Shown here piece after piece: positions 1 through 8,805 of a DNA stretch of 64,000 nucleotides (position 1 is the stretch's first letter; every line of letters starts with the position of its first letter). The notes under the pieces were generated by a model, which did no database searches, was not told where the DNA came from, and saw nothing but the letters and a program-made list of their open reading frames with translations. A program made the position numbers and the translations under genes. The stretch comes from Catenulispora acidiphila DSM 44928. Lineage in GTDB: Bacteria > Actinomycetota > Actinomycetes > Streptomycetales > Catenulisporaceae. Where the stretch lies: contig NC_013131.1 in the NCBI RefSeq assembly GCF_000024025.1, positions 7,766,229 to 7,830,228 of the forward strand, in the 5' to 3' direction.

Positions 1-945
1 GTCCACGCACTGGCGCGCGATGGACTCCAGCGGCTGGCGCACACTGCTCAGGGCGGGCTGGACGACGGTGGCCAGCGGGCTGTCGTCGAAGCCGATCACC
101 GCGACGTCGCGGCCCACGGCCAGCCCGCGGTGCTCCACCGCGTGCATCACGCCGACGGCCATCGCGTCGCTGACGCAGACGAACGCGGTCGGCGGATGCG
201 CCTTGTCCAGCAGCGCGGCCGCGAGCTTCGTGCCGTCGCCGATGCCGTTCAGCCCGCGCACGGTCAGCCCGCGGGTGGGCAGGCCGAGTTCTTCGGCGGC
301 GGCGAGATAGCCGGCGTACCGGTCGTCGCCGACCTCGCTGCCCTCGGGCCAGCCGAGGAAGGCGACGCGGCGGTGGCCGGCGGCGGCCAGATGCCGGGTC
401 GCGGCCAGCGTGCCGGCGTGCCCGTCGACGTCGAGCCAGGAGTACTCGAACGCGGTCTTCTCCCACGGCCGGCCGAAGCTGACGAACGGCACGTCCCGCT
501 CGGCGAGCCAGGCGGTGCGCGCGTCGTGCCGGTGCGAGCCGAACAACACGAAGCCGTCCACCGCGCCCCGGCTGACCAGGTCCTCGAACATGGCGATCTC
601 GTCCTCGTCGCCGTCGGCGGCGAACAGGATCACGCCGTACCCGCGATCGCGCGCGGCGGAGGTCAGCGCGTACAGGAACCGGTCCTCGATGGCGCCGATA
701 TCGCGCCCGCCGGAGCGCGTGGACCGGAACCCGATCAGCCGCGTGGTCTGCAACCGCAGGTTGCGCGCGGCCTGCGTGGGCCGGTAGCCGAGGTCCTCCA
801 CCGCGCGCAGCACGCGCGCCAGGGTGTCCGGACGCAGGCGCTCCGGGGCGTTCAGCGCGTTCGACACGGTTTGGTAGGACACCTGCGCGTGTTTGGCGAC
901 CGCCTTGATCGTCGGGCGGGCCGGCGACTGTTCGGGCTGTGACAT
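1..945 (-). CDS. LacI-family transcriptional regulator (3' end cut by window edge)
   Basis: Reading from ATG at 945 leftward, the protein starts MSQPEQSPARPTIKAVAKHA and carries a LacI helix-turn-helix at about residues 12-32 (TIKAVAKHAQVSYQTVSNAL) with the hinge-helix sequence after it, then a periplasmic-binding-protein-like sensor domain (GFRSTRSGGRDIG, DGFVLFGS, VIGFDDSPLA). 315 codons are present; LacI proteins are usually 330-350 residues, so only the last part is missing. A near-ideal ribosome site AAAGGAGG lies just before the ATG. It is divergent from the debranching-type glycoside hydrolase at 1062, and two TTGAACGTTCAA-like palindromes lie between them, so it most likely represses itself and that gene, with a carbohydrate as inducer (inference from family and context). 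Confidence 0.95.
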   Translation of the reverse strand, partial: MSQPEQSPARPTIKAVAKHAQVSYQTVSNALNAPERLRPDTLARVLRAVEDLGYRPTQAARNLRLQTTRLIGFRSTRSGGRDIGAIEDRFLYALTSAARDRGYGVILFAADGDEDEIAMFEDLVSRGAVDGFVLFGSHRHDARTAWLAERDVPFVSFGRPWEKTAFEYSWLDVDGHAGTLAATRHLAAAGHRRVAFLGWPEGSEVGDDRYAGYLAAAEELGLPTRGLTVRGLNGIGDGTKLAAALLDKAHPPTAFVCVSDAMAVGVMHAVEHRGLAVGRDVAVIGFDDSPLATVVQPALSSVRQPLESIARQCVD

Positions 946-967
946 GGCGTTTCCTCCTTTCGGCGAG

Positions 968-979
968 TTGAACGTTCAA
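968..979. promoter_or_regulatory. Putative LacI-family operator 1
   Basis: Perfect 12-bp palindrome TTGAACGTTCAA, 23 bp upstream of the regulator's ATG. The central CG and symmetric arms fit LacI/GalR-family operators, whose hinge helix inserts at a central CG step. It shares the core TGAACGTTCA with the site at 1005-1014. Confidence 0.7.
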
Positions 980-1004
980 AGTATCTGGAGTGGAGTGTTT
1001 CATA

Positions 1005-1014
1005 TGAACGTTCA
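1005..1014. promoter_or_regulatory. Putative LacI-family operator 2
   Basis: Second copy of TGAACGTTCA, with one flank mismatch relative to operator 1. The centres of the two sites are 36 bp apart, and this one lies 48 bp upstream of the glycoside hydrolase start. Paired sites at this spacing could let one tetramer, or two dimers, silence both divergent genes. Confidence 0.65.
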
Positions 1015-1061
1015 AATGGATAGAGTGCGAGTGAACGACGACGCACCATGAGGGGCACTCC

Positions 1062-3188
1062 ATGACCGACGGTCCGGCCGATTTCCCAGCTCAGCAACCC
1101 TATCTGCACGATCTCCAGACCACGGTGAAGGCTCCGGTCTTCGGCTTGTCCGGGACCGGCGGCGCTTTGTCGGGGCAAGGCGTGGCGGGGGTTTTCGCCG
1201 ACGACAGACGCGTCCTGAGCGTTTCGGAGATCGCCCTCTCGGGTGCGCGGCTCGTTCCTATCGCGAGCGAGCTCGTCGGCGCGGATGCGACACGCAGCGT
1301 GCTGGTGGCGCGCGGACTCGGCGAGGACGGCGCGGATCCGGCGGTGTGGGTGGAGCGGTCGCGGGTGCTTGTGGATGGCTCCGATTCCGATTCCGATTCC
1401 GATTCCGGCTCGCGGGCGGTCGTGCGGGAGATCGTGGAGATCCGGTCCGCTTCGCGCCGTCGCGTCCAGACCACGCTGAGCATGACGTTGGGCTGCGACC
1501 TGGCCGAGATCTCGGCGGTGAAGTCTGGCTACTCCCCCGGCGCGCTGCCGGCTGAAGCTGTTCACAGTGGTCTGCAATGGGTCGGGCTTGGTGCGGAGAA
1601 CCGGGACATCGTTCAGGCGATCGCTCAGCACGCGCCCGCCGTCGTGGATGCGAAGCAGGGTCGGCTCAGCTGGCCGGTCAAGCTGGAGCCCGGCGAGAGC
1701 GCCCGCTTCAGTATCGAGGTGAGCGCTGCGGTTTTCGACTCCTCTGTAGTGCTGGGCACCGCGGGCGAATCAGTGCTCGGCGACCTGCGCGTGGACAGCG
1801 GCGACATCCGTATCGGACGCTTCGTCGAGCGCTCACTGTCCGATCTGCGCGGGCTGGAACTGCGCGATCCTTCGGCGCCGGAGGACCACTTCCTGGGCGC
1901 CGGTGCGCCGTGGTTCCTCACGTTGTTCGGCCGCGATTCGCTCATCGCCGCGCGCATGTTGCTGCCGCTGGGCACGGAACTGGCCGCCGGCACGCTGCGT
2001 ACGCTGGCCCGGCGTCAGGGTACGAAGACCGACCCGGAGACCGCCGAGCAGCCGGGCAAGATCCTGCACGAGATCCGCCGCGCGCCGGCCTCCCACGACG
2101 CGGTCGGCAACACCGGAGGGCCGATGACGCTGCCCTCGACGTACTACGGCACCGTGGACGCCACGCCACTGTGGATCATGCTGCTGCACGACGCCTGGCG
2201 CTGGGGCATGCCCGCCGACGAAGTGGAGAAGCTGCTGGATCCGCTGGGCGCCGCGCTGGCCTGGATGCGCGACCACGGCATGGACGACGCCGGCTTCCTG
2301 AGCTACGTCGACGAATCGGGCCACGGCCTGGCGAACCAGGGCTGGAAGGACTCCGGCGACTCGATCCAGTTCATCGACGGCCGGATCGCAACAGCGCCAC
2401 TGGCCCTAAGCGAGGTCCAGGGCTACGCCTACGAGGCGGCAATGAGCGGCGCGGCACTGCTCGACGCCTTCGGCCGCCCCGGCGCCGACGAGTGGCGCAC
2501 CTGGGCCGCACAACTCGCCGCACGATTCCGCGCCCGCTTCTGGATCAGCGACGCGGACGGACCGTTCCCAGCGATCGCCCTGGACCGCGACGGCAAGCCC
2601 GTGAACACGGTCGCCTCGAACATGGGACACCTGCTGGGCACCGGAATCCTGAACCCCGAGGAGTCGGCGCTGGTCGCCGCACGCCTCGGATCGGCAGCGC
2701 TGTCCTCGGGCTATGGACTGCGAACCATGGCAACCTCGGCAGCCGGTTACAGCCCACTGAGCTACCACGGCGGCTCGGTATGGACCCACGACACCGCGAT
2801 GGCCGTGCAGGGACTGGCCCGAGCAGCGGCAGACGGCGTGCCAGGCGCGGCAGAATCGGCACGCGCACTGATCGACGGCCTGCTAGAGGCAGCCGCAGGC
2901 TTCGAATACCGCATGCCGGAGCTGTACGCAGGCAGCCCAGCCCGCACCGGCGGCCGCCCGACCCCCTACCCGGCTGCGTGCCGCCCACAGGCATGGGCCG
3001 CGGCGGCAGCGATCGCGGTGGTCTCGACGCTGGTCGGGGTGCGACCCGACGCGCCCGCGAACGCGATGGCGTTCCAGCCGCTGCCCGGCGGGGACTGGGA
3101 CGGGCTGACCGTGCGCGGATTGCGGGTCGGCGCGGATGCGGTGGACGTGCGGCTGGATGCGGGGGATGTCCGGGTGCTGGATTCCTGA
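1062..3188 (+). CDS. Glycogen-debranching-type glycoside hydrolase (amylo-alpha-1,6-glucosidase family)
   Basis: 708 residues. The N-terminal ~200 residues resemble the glycogen debranching N-terminal beta domain (LHDLQTTVKAPVFGLSG, then VFADDRRVLS). From about residue 280 comes an (alpha/alpha)6 toroid with the family signature PWFLTLFGRDSLIAARM, then NQGWKDSGDSIQF near 430 and GSVWTHDTAMAVQGL near 570. No signal peptide is visible, so it is probably cytosolic and acts on imported oligosaccharides or glycogen-like glucans; the exact linkage cannot be read from sequence. Start ATG is preceded by GAGGGG. An odd DSDSDSDSDSGS tract near residue 107 interrupts the N-terminal domain. It is divergent from, and probably regulated by, the LacI-type gene. 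Its 3' end has been tandemly duplicated downstream. Confidence 0.88.
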   Translation: MTDGPADFPAQQPYLHDLQTTVKAPVFGLSGTGGALSGQGVAGVFADDRRVLSVSEIALSGARLVPIASELVGADATRSVLVARGLGEDGADPAVWVERSRVLVDGSDSDSDSDSGSRAVVREIVEIRSASRRRVQTTLSMTLGCDLAEISAVKSGYSPGALPAEAVHSGLQWVGLGAENRDIVQAIAQHAPAVVDAKQGRLSWPVKLEPGESARFSIEVSAAVFDSSVVLGTAGESVLGDLRVDSGDIRIGRFVERSLSDLRGLELRDPSAPEDHFLGAGAPWFLTLFGRDSLIAARMLLPLGTELAAGTLRTLARRQGTKTDPETAEQPGKILHEIRRAPASHDAVGNTGGPMTLPSTYYGTVDATPLWIMLLHDAWRWGMPADEVEKLLDPLGAALAWMRDHGMDDAGFLSYVDESGHGLANQGWKDSGDSIQFIDGRIATAPLALSEVQGYAYEAAMSGAALLDAFGRPGADEWRTWAAQLAARFRARFWISDADGPFPAIALDRDGKPVNTVASNMGHLLGTGILNPEESALVAARLGSAALSSGYGLRTMATSAAGYSPLSYHGGSVWTHDTAMAVQGLARAAADGVPGAAESARALIDGLLEAAAGFEYRMPELYAGSPARTGGRPTPYPAACRPQAWAAAAAIAVVSTLVGVRPDAPANAMAFQPLPGGDWDGLTVRGLRVGADAVDVRLDAGDVRVLDS

Positions 3189-3384
3189 GCATGAGGGAGC
3201 GCAGGTGTGGCGCCGGTCGGCAAGGCATGCGAGGCGTTTGCGTCTGCGCGGACGCTGTGGATGTGCGGCTGGGTGAAGTGAATGTCTGGGTGCTGAGTTC
3301 CTGAGCTTGAGGGAGCGCAGCTGTGGCTGCGGCCAGTCGGGCATGAGGGGCGCGTCTGAGTTCCTAAGCTTGAGGGAGCTCAGG
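3132..3384 (+). repeat. 116-bp-period imperfect tandem duplication of the 3' end of the glycoside hydrolase gene
   Basis: Bases 3132-3211, covering the last codons, the stop and 23 bp beyond, recur at 3248-3327. The duplicate still translates as ADAVDVRLGEVNVWVLSS, matching the true C-terminus ADAVDVRLDAGDVRVLDS and ending in its own TGA. A third partial copy of the stop-region motif TTCCTGAGCTTGAGGGAGC starts at 3361, 63 bp later. The 3189-3564 gap holds no other gene that I can recognise; it is filled by these degenerate copies and further GCATGNGGGGCG-like echoes up to about 3510. Confidence 0.8.
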
Positions 3385-3564
3385 CGGCGGGTCATGCATG
3401 AGGGACGTTGGCGAGCGTGCTGTGTCGGCCGTCGTTCGTGGCGGCGCGGATGCTGAGAAGTCTGCGGCTGGAGGCGGGGGTCTTTGGCGGGGCATGCGGG
3501 GCGTTTTCGGGAGCTGCTGTGCCGGCTGTCGTGCGTGTCGGGAGGGGTGGATACCTTTTCCCGC

Positions 3565-5358
3565 ATGGGTGAGTTTGAGGTTGGCGGGTTGTTGCAGCTG
3601 ATGCGGGGTGCTGATCCTGCGGATCCGGGGACGTGGGCGGGGTGGCGGGGTGGGTGGGAGGAGCTCGTCGATGAGTTCCTTGATGAGGGTGCGTTGGATG
3701 ATGGCGCTTATGTGGTGATTCCGCAGGTGATTGATGCGGCGGTTGGGTTGGCGCCGGAGCATATGGTCGATTTCTGGATACGGCTGGGGTATGCCGTTGC
3801 CGCGCCGGATTCGGGGGCGGTTCCTGCTGACCTTGCGGCGGGGTACGTGGCGGCGTTGCGGCGTGCGGAGCAGGCTGTGGTGCGGGTGCTGGCTGCTGCT
3901 GATGTTCCTTTCACCAGGTGCACCGACTTGGTCCTGTCGGGAGTGGCGTTCAGCGGGCATCGCATCGGGCGTGCGTTGTGGGCGATCAGTGATGTGCTCA
4001 GCGATCACGTTCTCCATTGTCCGGGCTGCGACTGGGAGTGCGACTACAGCACGGTGGTTCCGGGTCTGCCCTCGCGGGCGGAGGGGCACATGTGGACGGA
4101 GAGCGGCATCCCACTGGACGCCTCACCTCAGGCAGTCCTCGCCATGGCCGCCAGCCTTGTCGCCACGAAGGGGACGCCTACGTGGGCCGCCGAGGAGGCG
4201 GCGGAGCAACTCAGTGTGCTCATGGGGTGCTTCCAGTGCGCACACTGCGGAAACACATGGTCGATCGCCGACAGCTTGGCGCCGCCGCCGGACGGCGCGC
4301 GTCCGCTGGATCCCGATTCTCTGGTGGTGCTCGATACTCCGGTGCCGGCCGGGCAACCCGTCTCACCGACCGAGGAGACGGCGATGATGGCGGTGACGGC
4401 GTTGCTGGGCTGCGACGCCGGCGTCAACGCGGTGGCGATCGTGGCGGGCTCGGACCGGCCGACGCTGGTGGTGGGCGGCGGAGATCGTGGGCTGATTCAT
4501 GTGTGGGACATGGCGACCGGTCAGGCTCTGCGCGAGCCGCTGGCCGGACACCCCGACCGGATCTTGACGCTCGCCGCGATCCCCAAACCGGACGGCGGCG
4601 CGTGGCTGGCCAGCGGCGGCGAAGGCGGCTCGATCGGTCTGTGGGATCCGTGGACCGGGGAGAAGATCCGACAGCCGGAAGTGACATGGGCAGGCGGCGT
4701 CAGCGGCGTGTGCGCGGCAACCATGCCCGACGGTCGCGTGCTCCTCGCGTCAGCCAGGACACGCGGCGCGGTGCGGGTGAGCGAGCCGGTCAGCGGCGAC
4801 ATCCGAGCACGCTTGAATCCCTTTGGGCATCCCATCGCATCGATCGCTCCGCTCCCGGTGGCTGCCGGCTACACGACGATCGCAGGGACGGACCAGTCCG
4901 GCCGTGTATACGTGTGGGATCCGAGCATCAGCGACCCGCACGAGTGCGAACACGGAGCAGCTCTCGCGCCCTCGAAGGATGGGCTCGCCGACGCCGGCCA
5001 CACGTTCGTCCAGGCGGTCGCCGCCGTACCGCTGCGCGGAAAGACGCTGCTGGCCACCGGCGACCGCAAAGGCAACCTCGCGCTGTGGGACCCGGCGACC
5101 GGGACCGCGACCGGGCAGACCCTGCCTTCCGACGTCAAAGGTCGGACGCTGAGCGCCCTGACCGCGACCGAGCTCCCAGACGGGCGCACCCTCGTCATCA
5201 CCGGCAGCACCCAAGGCAGTACCCTGCGATGGTGGGAGCCCGAGACCGGCGCCGTCTCGACGATCGACGTCGGCGCGGCGGTCACGTCCCTGGCCGTCAC
5301 GGGCTCGACGCTGGTCGTCGGGCACACCCGCGGAGTGTTCATCATGCAGCTGGCTTGA
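3565..5358 (+). CDS. WD40-repeat protein with cysteine-containing N-terminal domain
   Basis: 597 residues from ATG 3565 (MGEFEVGGLLQLMRG). The frame is open further upstream to 3484, but that part is repeat-derived sequence; the nearest purine-rich site (GGAGGGG at 3541) is rather distant, so the start is uncertain. Residues 1-260 are alpha-helical looking with two cysteine pairs (HCPGCDWEC and QCAHCGNTW) that could bind a metal. From about residue 275 onward are WD40-like beta-propeller blades, shown by repeated LIHVWDMATGQAL, SIGLWDPWTGEKI, VYVWDPSIS, LALWDPATG and LRWWEPETG signatures, about seven blades. No signal peptide or membrane segment. Likely a cytoplasmic scaffold; partner unknown. 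Confidence 0.85.
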   Translation: MGEFEVGGLLQLMRGADPADPGTWAGWRGGWEELVDEFLDEGALDDGAYVVIPQVIDAAVGLAPEHMVDFWIRLGYAVAAPDSGAVPADLAAGYVAALRRAEQAVVRVLAAADVPFTRCTDLVLSGVAFSGHRIGRALWAISDVLSDHVLHCPGCDWECDYSTVVPGLPSRAEGHMWTESGIPLDASPQAVLAMAASLVATKGTPTWAAEEAAEQLSVLMGCFQCAHCGNTWSIADSLAPPPDGARPLDPDSLVVLDTPVPAGQPVSPTEETAMMAVTALLGCDAGVNAVAIVAGSDRPTLVVGGGDRGLIHVWDMATGQALREPLAGHPDRILTLAAIPKPDGGAWLASGGEGGSIGLWDPWTGEKIRQPEVTWAGGVSGVCAATMPDGRVLLASARTRGAVRVSEPVSGDIRARLNPFGHPIASIAPLPVAAGYTTIAGTDQSGRVYVWDPSISDPHECEHGAALAPSKDGLADAGHTFVQAVAAVPLRGKTLLATGDRKGNLALWDPATGTATGQTLPSDVKGRTLSALTATELPDGRTLVITGSTQGSTLRWWEPETGAVSTIDVGAAVTSLAVTGSTLVVGHTRGVFIMQLA

Positions 5359-5437
5359 GGCCATGGCCAGGTCGTGACACCGCGCTTACTGTGAACGCCG
5401 TCTCGCAGTGCCCGGATATACGACCCTTGGAGCGCAG

Positions 5438-6400
5438 ATGAATCCCACTCGTCGCAATGTCCTGAAATGGGGACTCAGCGGCACCGTCCTGGCCGCCACC
5501 TCGCTCGGGCTGCCCGCCACGGCGCGCGCCGACTCCCCCGTCACGCCGGGCGGCAAGCCCACGGACCGCTGGATGAGCTATCTCGACCCGAACCTGTCGC
5601 TGCTGGGGATGACGGTTCCCGGGACGCACGACACCTGCTGCACCAATCCCGCGAACGGCACCGAGTGGTCGCACACGCAGAACTGGGGGATCCCGCAGCA
5701 GTTGTCGGAGGGCGTGCGGTTCGTCGACATCCGCTGCAACGGGTTGCAGGGGACGGCCAGCGAGATGGGCATCTACCACTCCAGCTACTACCAGGGCATC
5801 CGGCTGCAGGACGTGCTGGACCAGTGCAAGGCGTTCCTCGCCTCGCAGCCGACCGAGACGATCGTCATGCGGCTGAAGAACGAGAACGCCGGAGGCCAGG
5901 CGCTCAGCGACGCGGAGTTCCAGCGCCGGGTCACCTACTACTTCGACACGCTCGGGTATCGGGACCTGTTCCACATGTACGGCTGGCCGACGCTCGGTCA
6001 GGCGGCCGGCAAGGTGGTGCTGCTGGCGGACTTCGCGTTCCCGGCGTCGTGGAATCTGATCGGCTGGGCGGACAGCGCGAACTGGCAGTTCAACGTGCAG
6101 GACACGTATACCGGGGTGTCCACGGGCTCGAAGGGTCAGCTGATCACGCAGCAGTTCGACAACGCGTACAGCAACCCGGCGCCGACGACGATGTACGTGA
6201 ACTTCCTCAGCCTGGCGCCGTCGATCAACGACGGTCTGGGGTTTCCGAAGAACCTCGAGCAGACGCTGATGGACAACTCCATCTACCCGTATCTGCGTGC
6301 CCGGACCGGGCAGCGCGCGCGGTTCGGGATCGTGCCGATGGACTTCCCGGACTTCCACGTGAACGTGCTGGAGATGTTGATCGACAAGAACTTCGCCTGA
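5438..6400 (+). CDS. Tat-exported phosphatidylinositol-specific phospholipase C-like enzyme
   Basis: 320 residues from ATG 5438, preceded by GGAG at 5429. The leader has a twin-arginine motif (TRRNVLKWGLSG) and a cleavage-like ATARADS. The mature protein is a PI-PLC X-domain: MTVPGTHDTCC carries the first catalytic His, RFVDIRCN the conserved Arg/Asp strand, and MGIYHSSYYQG the second catalytic His; ETIVMRLKNEN and VVLLADF follow. Bacterial members cleave phosphatidylinositol or its glycans to a cyclic inositol phosphate and diacylglycerol without needing calcium. Actinomycete membranes contain phosphatidylinositol, so the substrate could be self or foreign lipid. The next gene is another Tat-exported hydrolase. 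Confidence 0.88.
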   Translation: MNPTRRNVLKWGLSGTVLAATSLGLPATARADSPVTPGGKPTDRWMSYLDPNLSLLGMTVPGTHDTCCTNPANGTEWSHTQNWGIPQQLSEGVRFVDIRCNGLQGTASEMGIYHSSYYQGIRLQDVLDQCKAFLASQPTETIVMRLKNENAGGQALSDAEFQRRVTYYFDTLGYRDLFHMYGWPTLGQAAGKVVLLADFAFPASWNLIGWADSANWQFNVQDTYTGVSTGSKGQLITQQFDNAYSNPAPTTMYVNFLSLAPSINDGLGFPKNLEQTLMDNSIYPYLRARTGQRARFGIVPMDFPDFHVNVLEMLIDKNFA

Positions 6401-6513
6401 GAGACCAGTCAAGATATCGCATGGATTTGCTTCCGATCATGCTGGGTTGAGGGCTAATCTTCAACAGCATTCAACATGGTGGCGGCAGTCTGGCGCGCGG
6501 TCTTGGAGGACTG

Positions 6514-7968
6514 ATGTCGGCGAGCTCTCAAGCAGATCGGCAGGATGCGGGCGGCTCGGTGCGCCGCCGCGCGGTGCTCGCCGGCGGGGCGGCTGTGGGC
6601 GCCGCTATGGTCGGAGTCGCGGGAGCGGGGACGGCGGCAGCGGCGACGAACGGCACGGAGGCCGCGATGAGCAATGCGGCGGCAGAGGCAGCGACGACGA
6701 CAGCGACGGCAGAGACGAAGAGCAAGGACTCGGGCCCGGCCCGGGTCCGCTTCGACCGGTGGACGACCTGGGCCGACTTCCGGTCCGGGAAGTCCGCCGG
6801 CGTGCTGCCGCTGCCGGGACCGCGGCTGGGCGTCGTCATCGCCGAGCCGACGGGGACCACGTCCTACACCGACCCCTACCTCAACACCACCGCAGAGTAC
6901 GAATACGCGACCTGGACCTCCCCGACCCGGCAACTGGACTTCGGCGCCACGCAGCTGACCGCGCACTGGAACGCCGACACGCCGAAGGGCACGTTCCTGA
7001 AGGTGGAACTGCTCGCCACGATGGAGGACGGCCACCGCGACACCTGGGTCATGGGCGTCTGGACCCGCGACGACAGCGAGCTGAACCGTACCTCGGTCAA
7101 CGGGCAGAGCAACGCCTACGGCGAGATCGACACCGACACATGGAGCTCTGAGACCGGGCACTCGATGCGTTCCTACCAACTGCGCCTGACTCTGTTGCGC
7201 CGCCCCGGTTTGCGGGCGACGCCGCGGGTCTGGCAGATCGGCGCGACGGCCTCCATGGTCCCGGCGCGTACCACCGTTCCGGCGAGTACGCCGGGCCCGG
7301 CGACCGGCATCACGCTCGCGGTCAAGCCGTACGCGCAGAACCTGCACGACGGCCAGTACATCCAGTACGGCGGCGGCGGTGAGGCGTGGTGCAGCCCGAC
7401 GTCGACCGAGATGGTGGTCGAGTTCTGGGGCAAGGGCCCGACCGCCGAGGATCTGGCGTGGGTCGATCCCAGCTACGTGGACTCCTCGGTGGACGAGGCG
7501 GCGCGCTACAGCTACGACTACGGATATCAGGGTACTGGCAACTGGCCTTTCACCTGCGCCTACGCCGCGTCCTACGGGTTGGACGCGATGGTCGTGCGGC
7601 TGAACTCGCTGACCGAGCTGGAAGTGCTCGTCGCCCACGGCTTCCCGGTGGTCACGTCGCAGTCCTTCACACTCGCCGAGAACGGCTACTACGCGAGCGC
7701 CGGACACCTGTGGTGCGTCATCGGGTTCACCGACACCGGCGACGTGATCGTCAACGACCCGGCCAGCAACAGCGACTCCAACGTCTACACGGTCTACCCG
7801 CGGCGGATGTTCGAGACGGTGTGGCTGCGGACGAACTACACCAAGGCCGACGGCTCGCCCGGGTACGGCTCCGGCGGGGTCGCGTACCTGATCAAGCCGC
7901 ACGACAAGGCGCTGCCGCCGGTCGTGGACCCGCGCAATCCCAGCTGGCCGTCCGACCCCTGGGGATGA
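6514..7968 (+). CDS. Tat-exported C39-like cysteine peptidase
   Basis: 484 residues. A twin-arginine leader (SVRRRAVLAGGAAVGAAMVG) ends near AGTAAAATN and is followed by an Ala/Thr-rich linker. Residues ~75-235 form a beta-rich domain of unknown role. The C-terminal half is C39-like: GGGEAWCSPTSTEMVVEFWG holds the presumed catalytic Cys, GHLWCVIGFTDTGDVIVNDP the catalytic His and the Asn/Asp region. C39 enzymes include double-glycine leader peptidases, but stand-alone secreted members without ABC domains, like this one, have mostly unknown substrates. The gene ends 5 bp before a strong terminator. Confidence 0.85.
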   Translation: MSASSQADRQDAGGSVRRRAVLAGGAAVGAAMVGVAGAGTAAAATNGTEAAMSNAAAEAATTTATAETKSKDSGPARVRFDRWTTWADFRSGKSAGVLPLPGPRLGVVIAEPTGTTSYTDPYLNTTAEYEYATWTSPTRQLDFGATQLTAHWNADTPKGTFLKVELLATMEDGHRDTWVMGVWTRDDSELNRTSVNGQSNAYGEIDTDTWSSETGHSMRSYQLRLTLLRRPGLRATPRVWQIGATASMVPARTTVPASTPGPATGITLAVKPYAQNLHDGQYIQYGGGGEAWCSPTSTEMVVEFWGKGPTAEDLAWVDPSYVDSSVDEAARYSYDYGYQGTGNWPFTCAYAASYGLDAMVVRLNSLTELEVLVAHGFPVVTSQSFTLAENGYYASAGHLWCVIGFTDTGDVIVNDPASNSDSNVYTVYPRRMFETVWLRTNYTKADGSPGYGSGGVAYLIKPHDKALPPVVDPRNPSWPSDPWG

Positions 7969-7972
7969 GACC

Positions 7973-8012
7973 GATTGAGGCCCCGGCGTGGCGGGCGTCA
8001 GGGGCCTCAATC
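7973..8012 (+). terminator. Intrinsic terminator after the C39-like peptidase
   Basis: Perfect 12-bp stem GATTGAGGCCCC / GGGGCCTCAATC with a 16-nt loop, followed by ACC and five T (8016-8020). It would stop plus-strand transcription from the PI-PLC/C39 genes. Confidence 0.88.
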
Positions 8013-8057
8013 ACCTTTTTCCGGCTGGGCTCGGCTTTGCCCGGCTGGGTTTTCCGG

Positions 8058-8325
8058 CTAGGAAGGCAGTTCGACGGACAGGGCGTGGCGGAAGACGTCG
8101 CGTGGGTCCCCGTCGCCTTGATCTGCTGGAGCTTCGGGTAGTTCTCCTTGTAGTAGAGCTCGTGCCAGGGACGCCGGAGATGTTCCACGCCGGGTCGGCG
8201 AGGTCGACATCCGGGTAGTTGATGTATGAGCCGTCGCTCACGGCGTCCGGGACCGGGACGCCGCCGGTCGCCGCGTAAATGCTGCGGTAGTACTCGCGCA
8301 TCCACTGGACGTTCGCGGCGAGCGC
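8058..8325 (-). pseudogene. Remnant of a berberine-bridge-type FAD-linked oxidase (C-terminal piece, two frameshifts)
   Basis: Minus-strand translation gives ALAANVQWMREYYRSIY, then DGSYINYPDVDLADPAWN, typical of the C-terminal berberine/BBE segment. After SGVP the frame is lost by one missing base; the next frame reads WHELYYKENYPKLQQIKAT, is lost again by one missing base, and the third frame reads DPRDVFRHALSVELPS and stops at TAG (8060-8058). Reading across both one-base gaps restores the whole family C-terminus. The upstream FAD-binding part is absent: homology ends near 8326, where the next plus-strand gene begins. Confidence 0.82.
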
Positions 8326-8327
8326 CT

Positions 8328-8795
8328 ATGCTGCCGGACATGACCGCCGACGCTCCGGACCCAGCCGTCGAGGCGGACACCGCGCTGATCGGCGGCGCGC
8401 TCCGCAGCCGCGAGGACGACGGCGCGCCCTGGTCGGTGGCGTGGGGCATGCTGCCGCCGGGCGTGGAGGCAGTGCACGTGACGTTCCGCGACGGCCGCCG
8501 CTCGGAGCCCGCGGCACGCGTCGGCATCCTGGGACGGCACTGGGCCGCCGAAGTAGCCGGACGGTTCGACAAGGCGGTGGTGACCGCCGGCGAGATCCGC
8601 GAGACGGTGAAGATCAGGATGCGAGACAAGACCCCGGCGCCGCGCAGGTTCTCCCGCAAGAAGGACGCGCTCCCGACCGACCCGCTGGAGCGGATGAAGC
8701 ACCACTGGGGACTCGCGGCGGTGATTCTGCAGCCGGGAAGCGAGGACCGTCCGGTGCTGCCGGACATCCGCAGCGCCGGCGGAGACCTGGCTTAG
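8328..8795 (+). CDS. Hypothetical protein
   Basis: About 155 residues from ATG 8328 (MLPDMTADAPDPAVEAD); ATG 8340 is an alternative, and neither has a strong ribosome site. The product has strand-rich sequence (GMLPPGVEAVHVTFRDGRRSEP, AARVGILGRHWAAEVAG) and a Lys/Arg-rich C-terminal third (RRFSRKKDALPTDPLERMKH). No signal peptide, membrane segment or recognised motif. I prefer this frame to the antisense ones on codon pattern. Because it begins exactly where the oxidase remnant ends, its 5' part may itself have been rearranged. Confidence 0.55.
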   Translation: MLPDMTADAPDPAVEADTALIGGALRSREDDGAPWSVAWGMLPPGVEAVHVTFRDGRRSEPAARVGILGRHWAAEVAGRFDKAVVTAGEIRETVKIRMRDKTPAPRRFSRKKDALPTDPLERMKHHWGLAAVILQPGSEDRPVLPDIRSAGGDLA

Positions 8796-8805
8796 CCCGA
8801 ACCTG

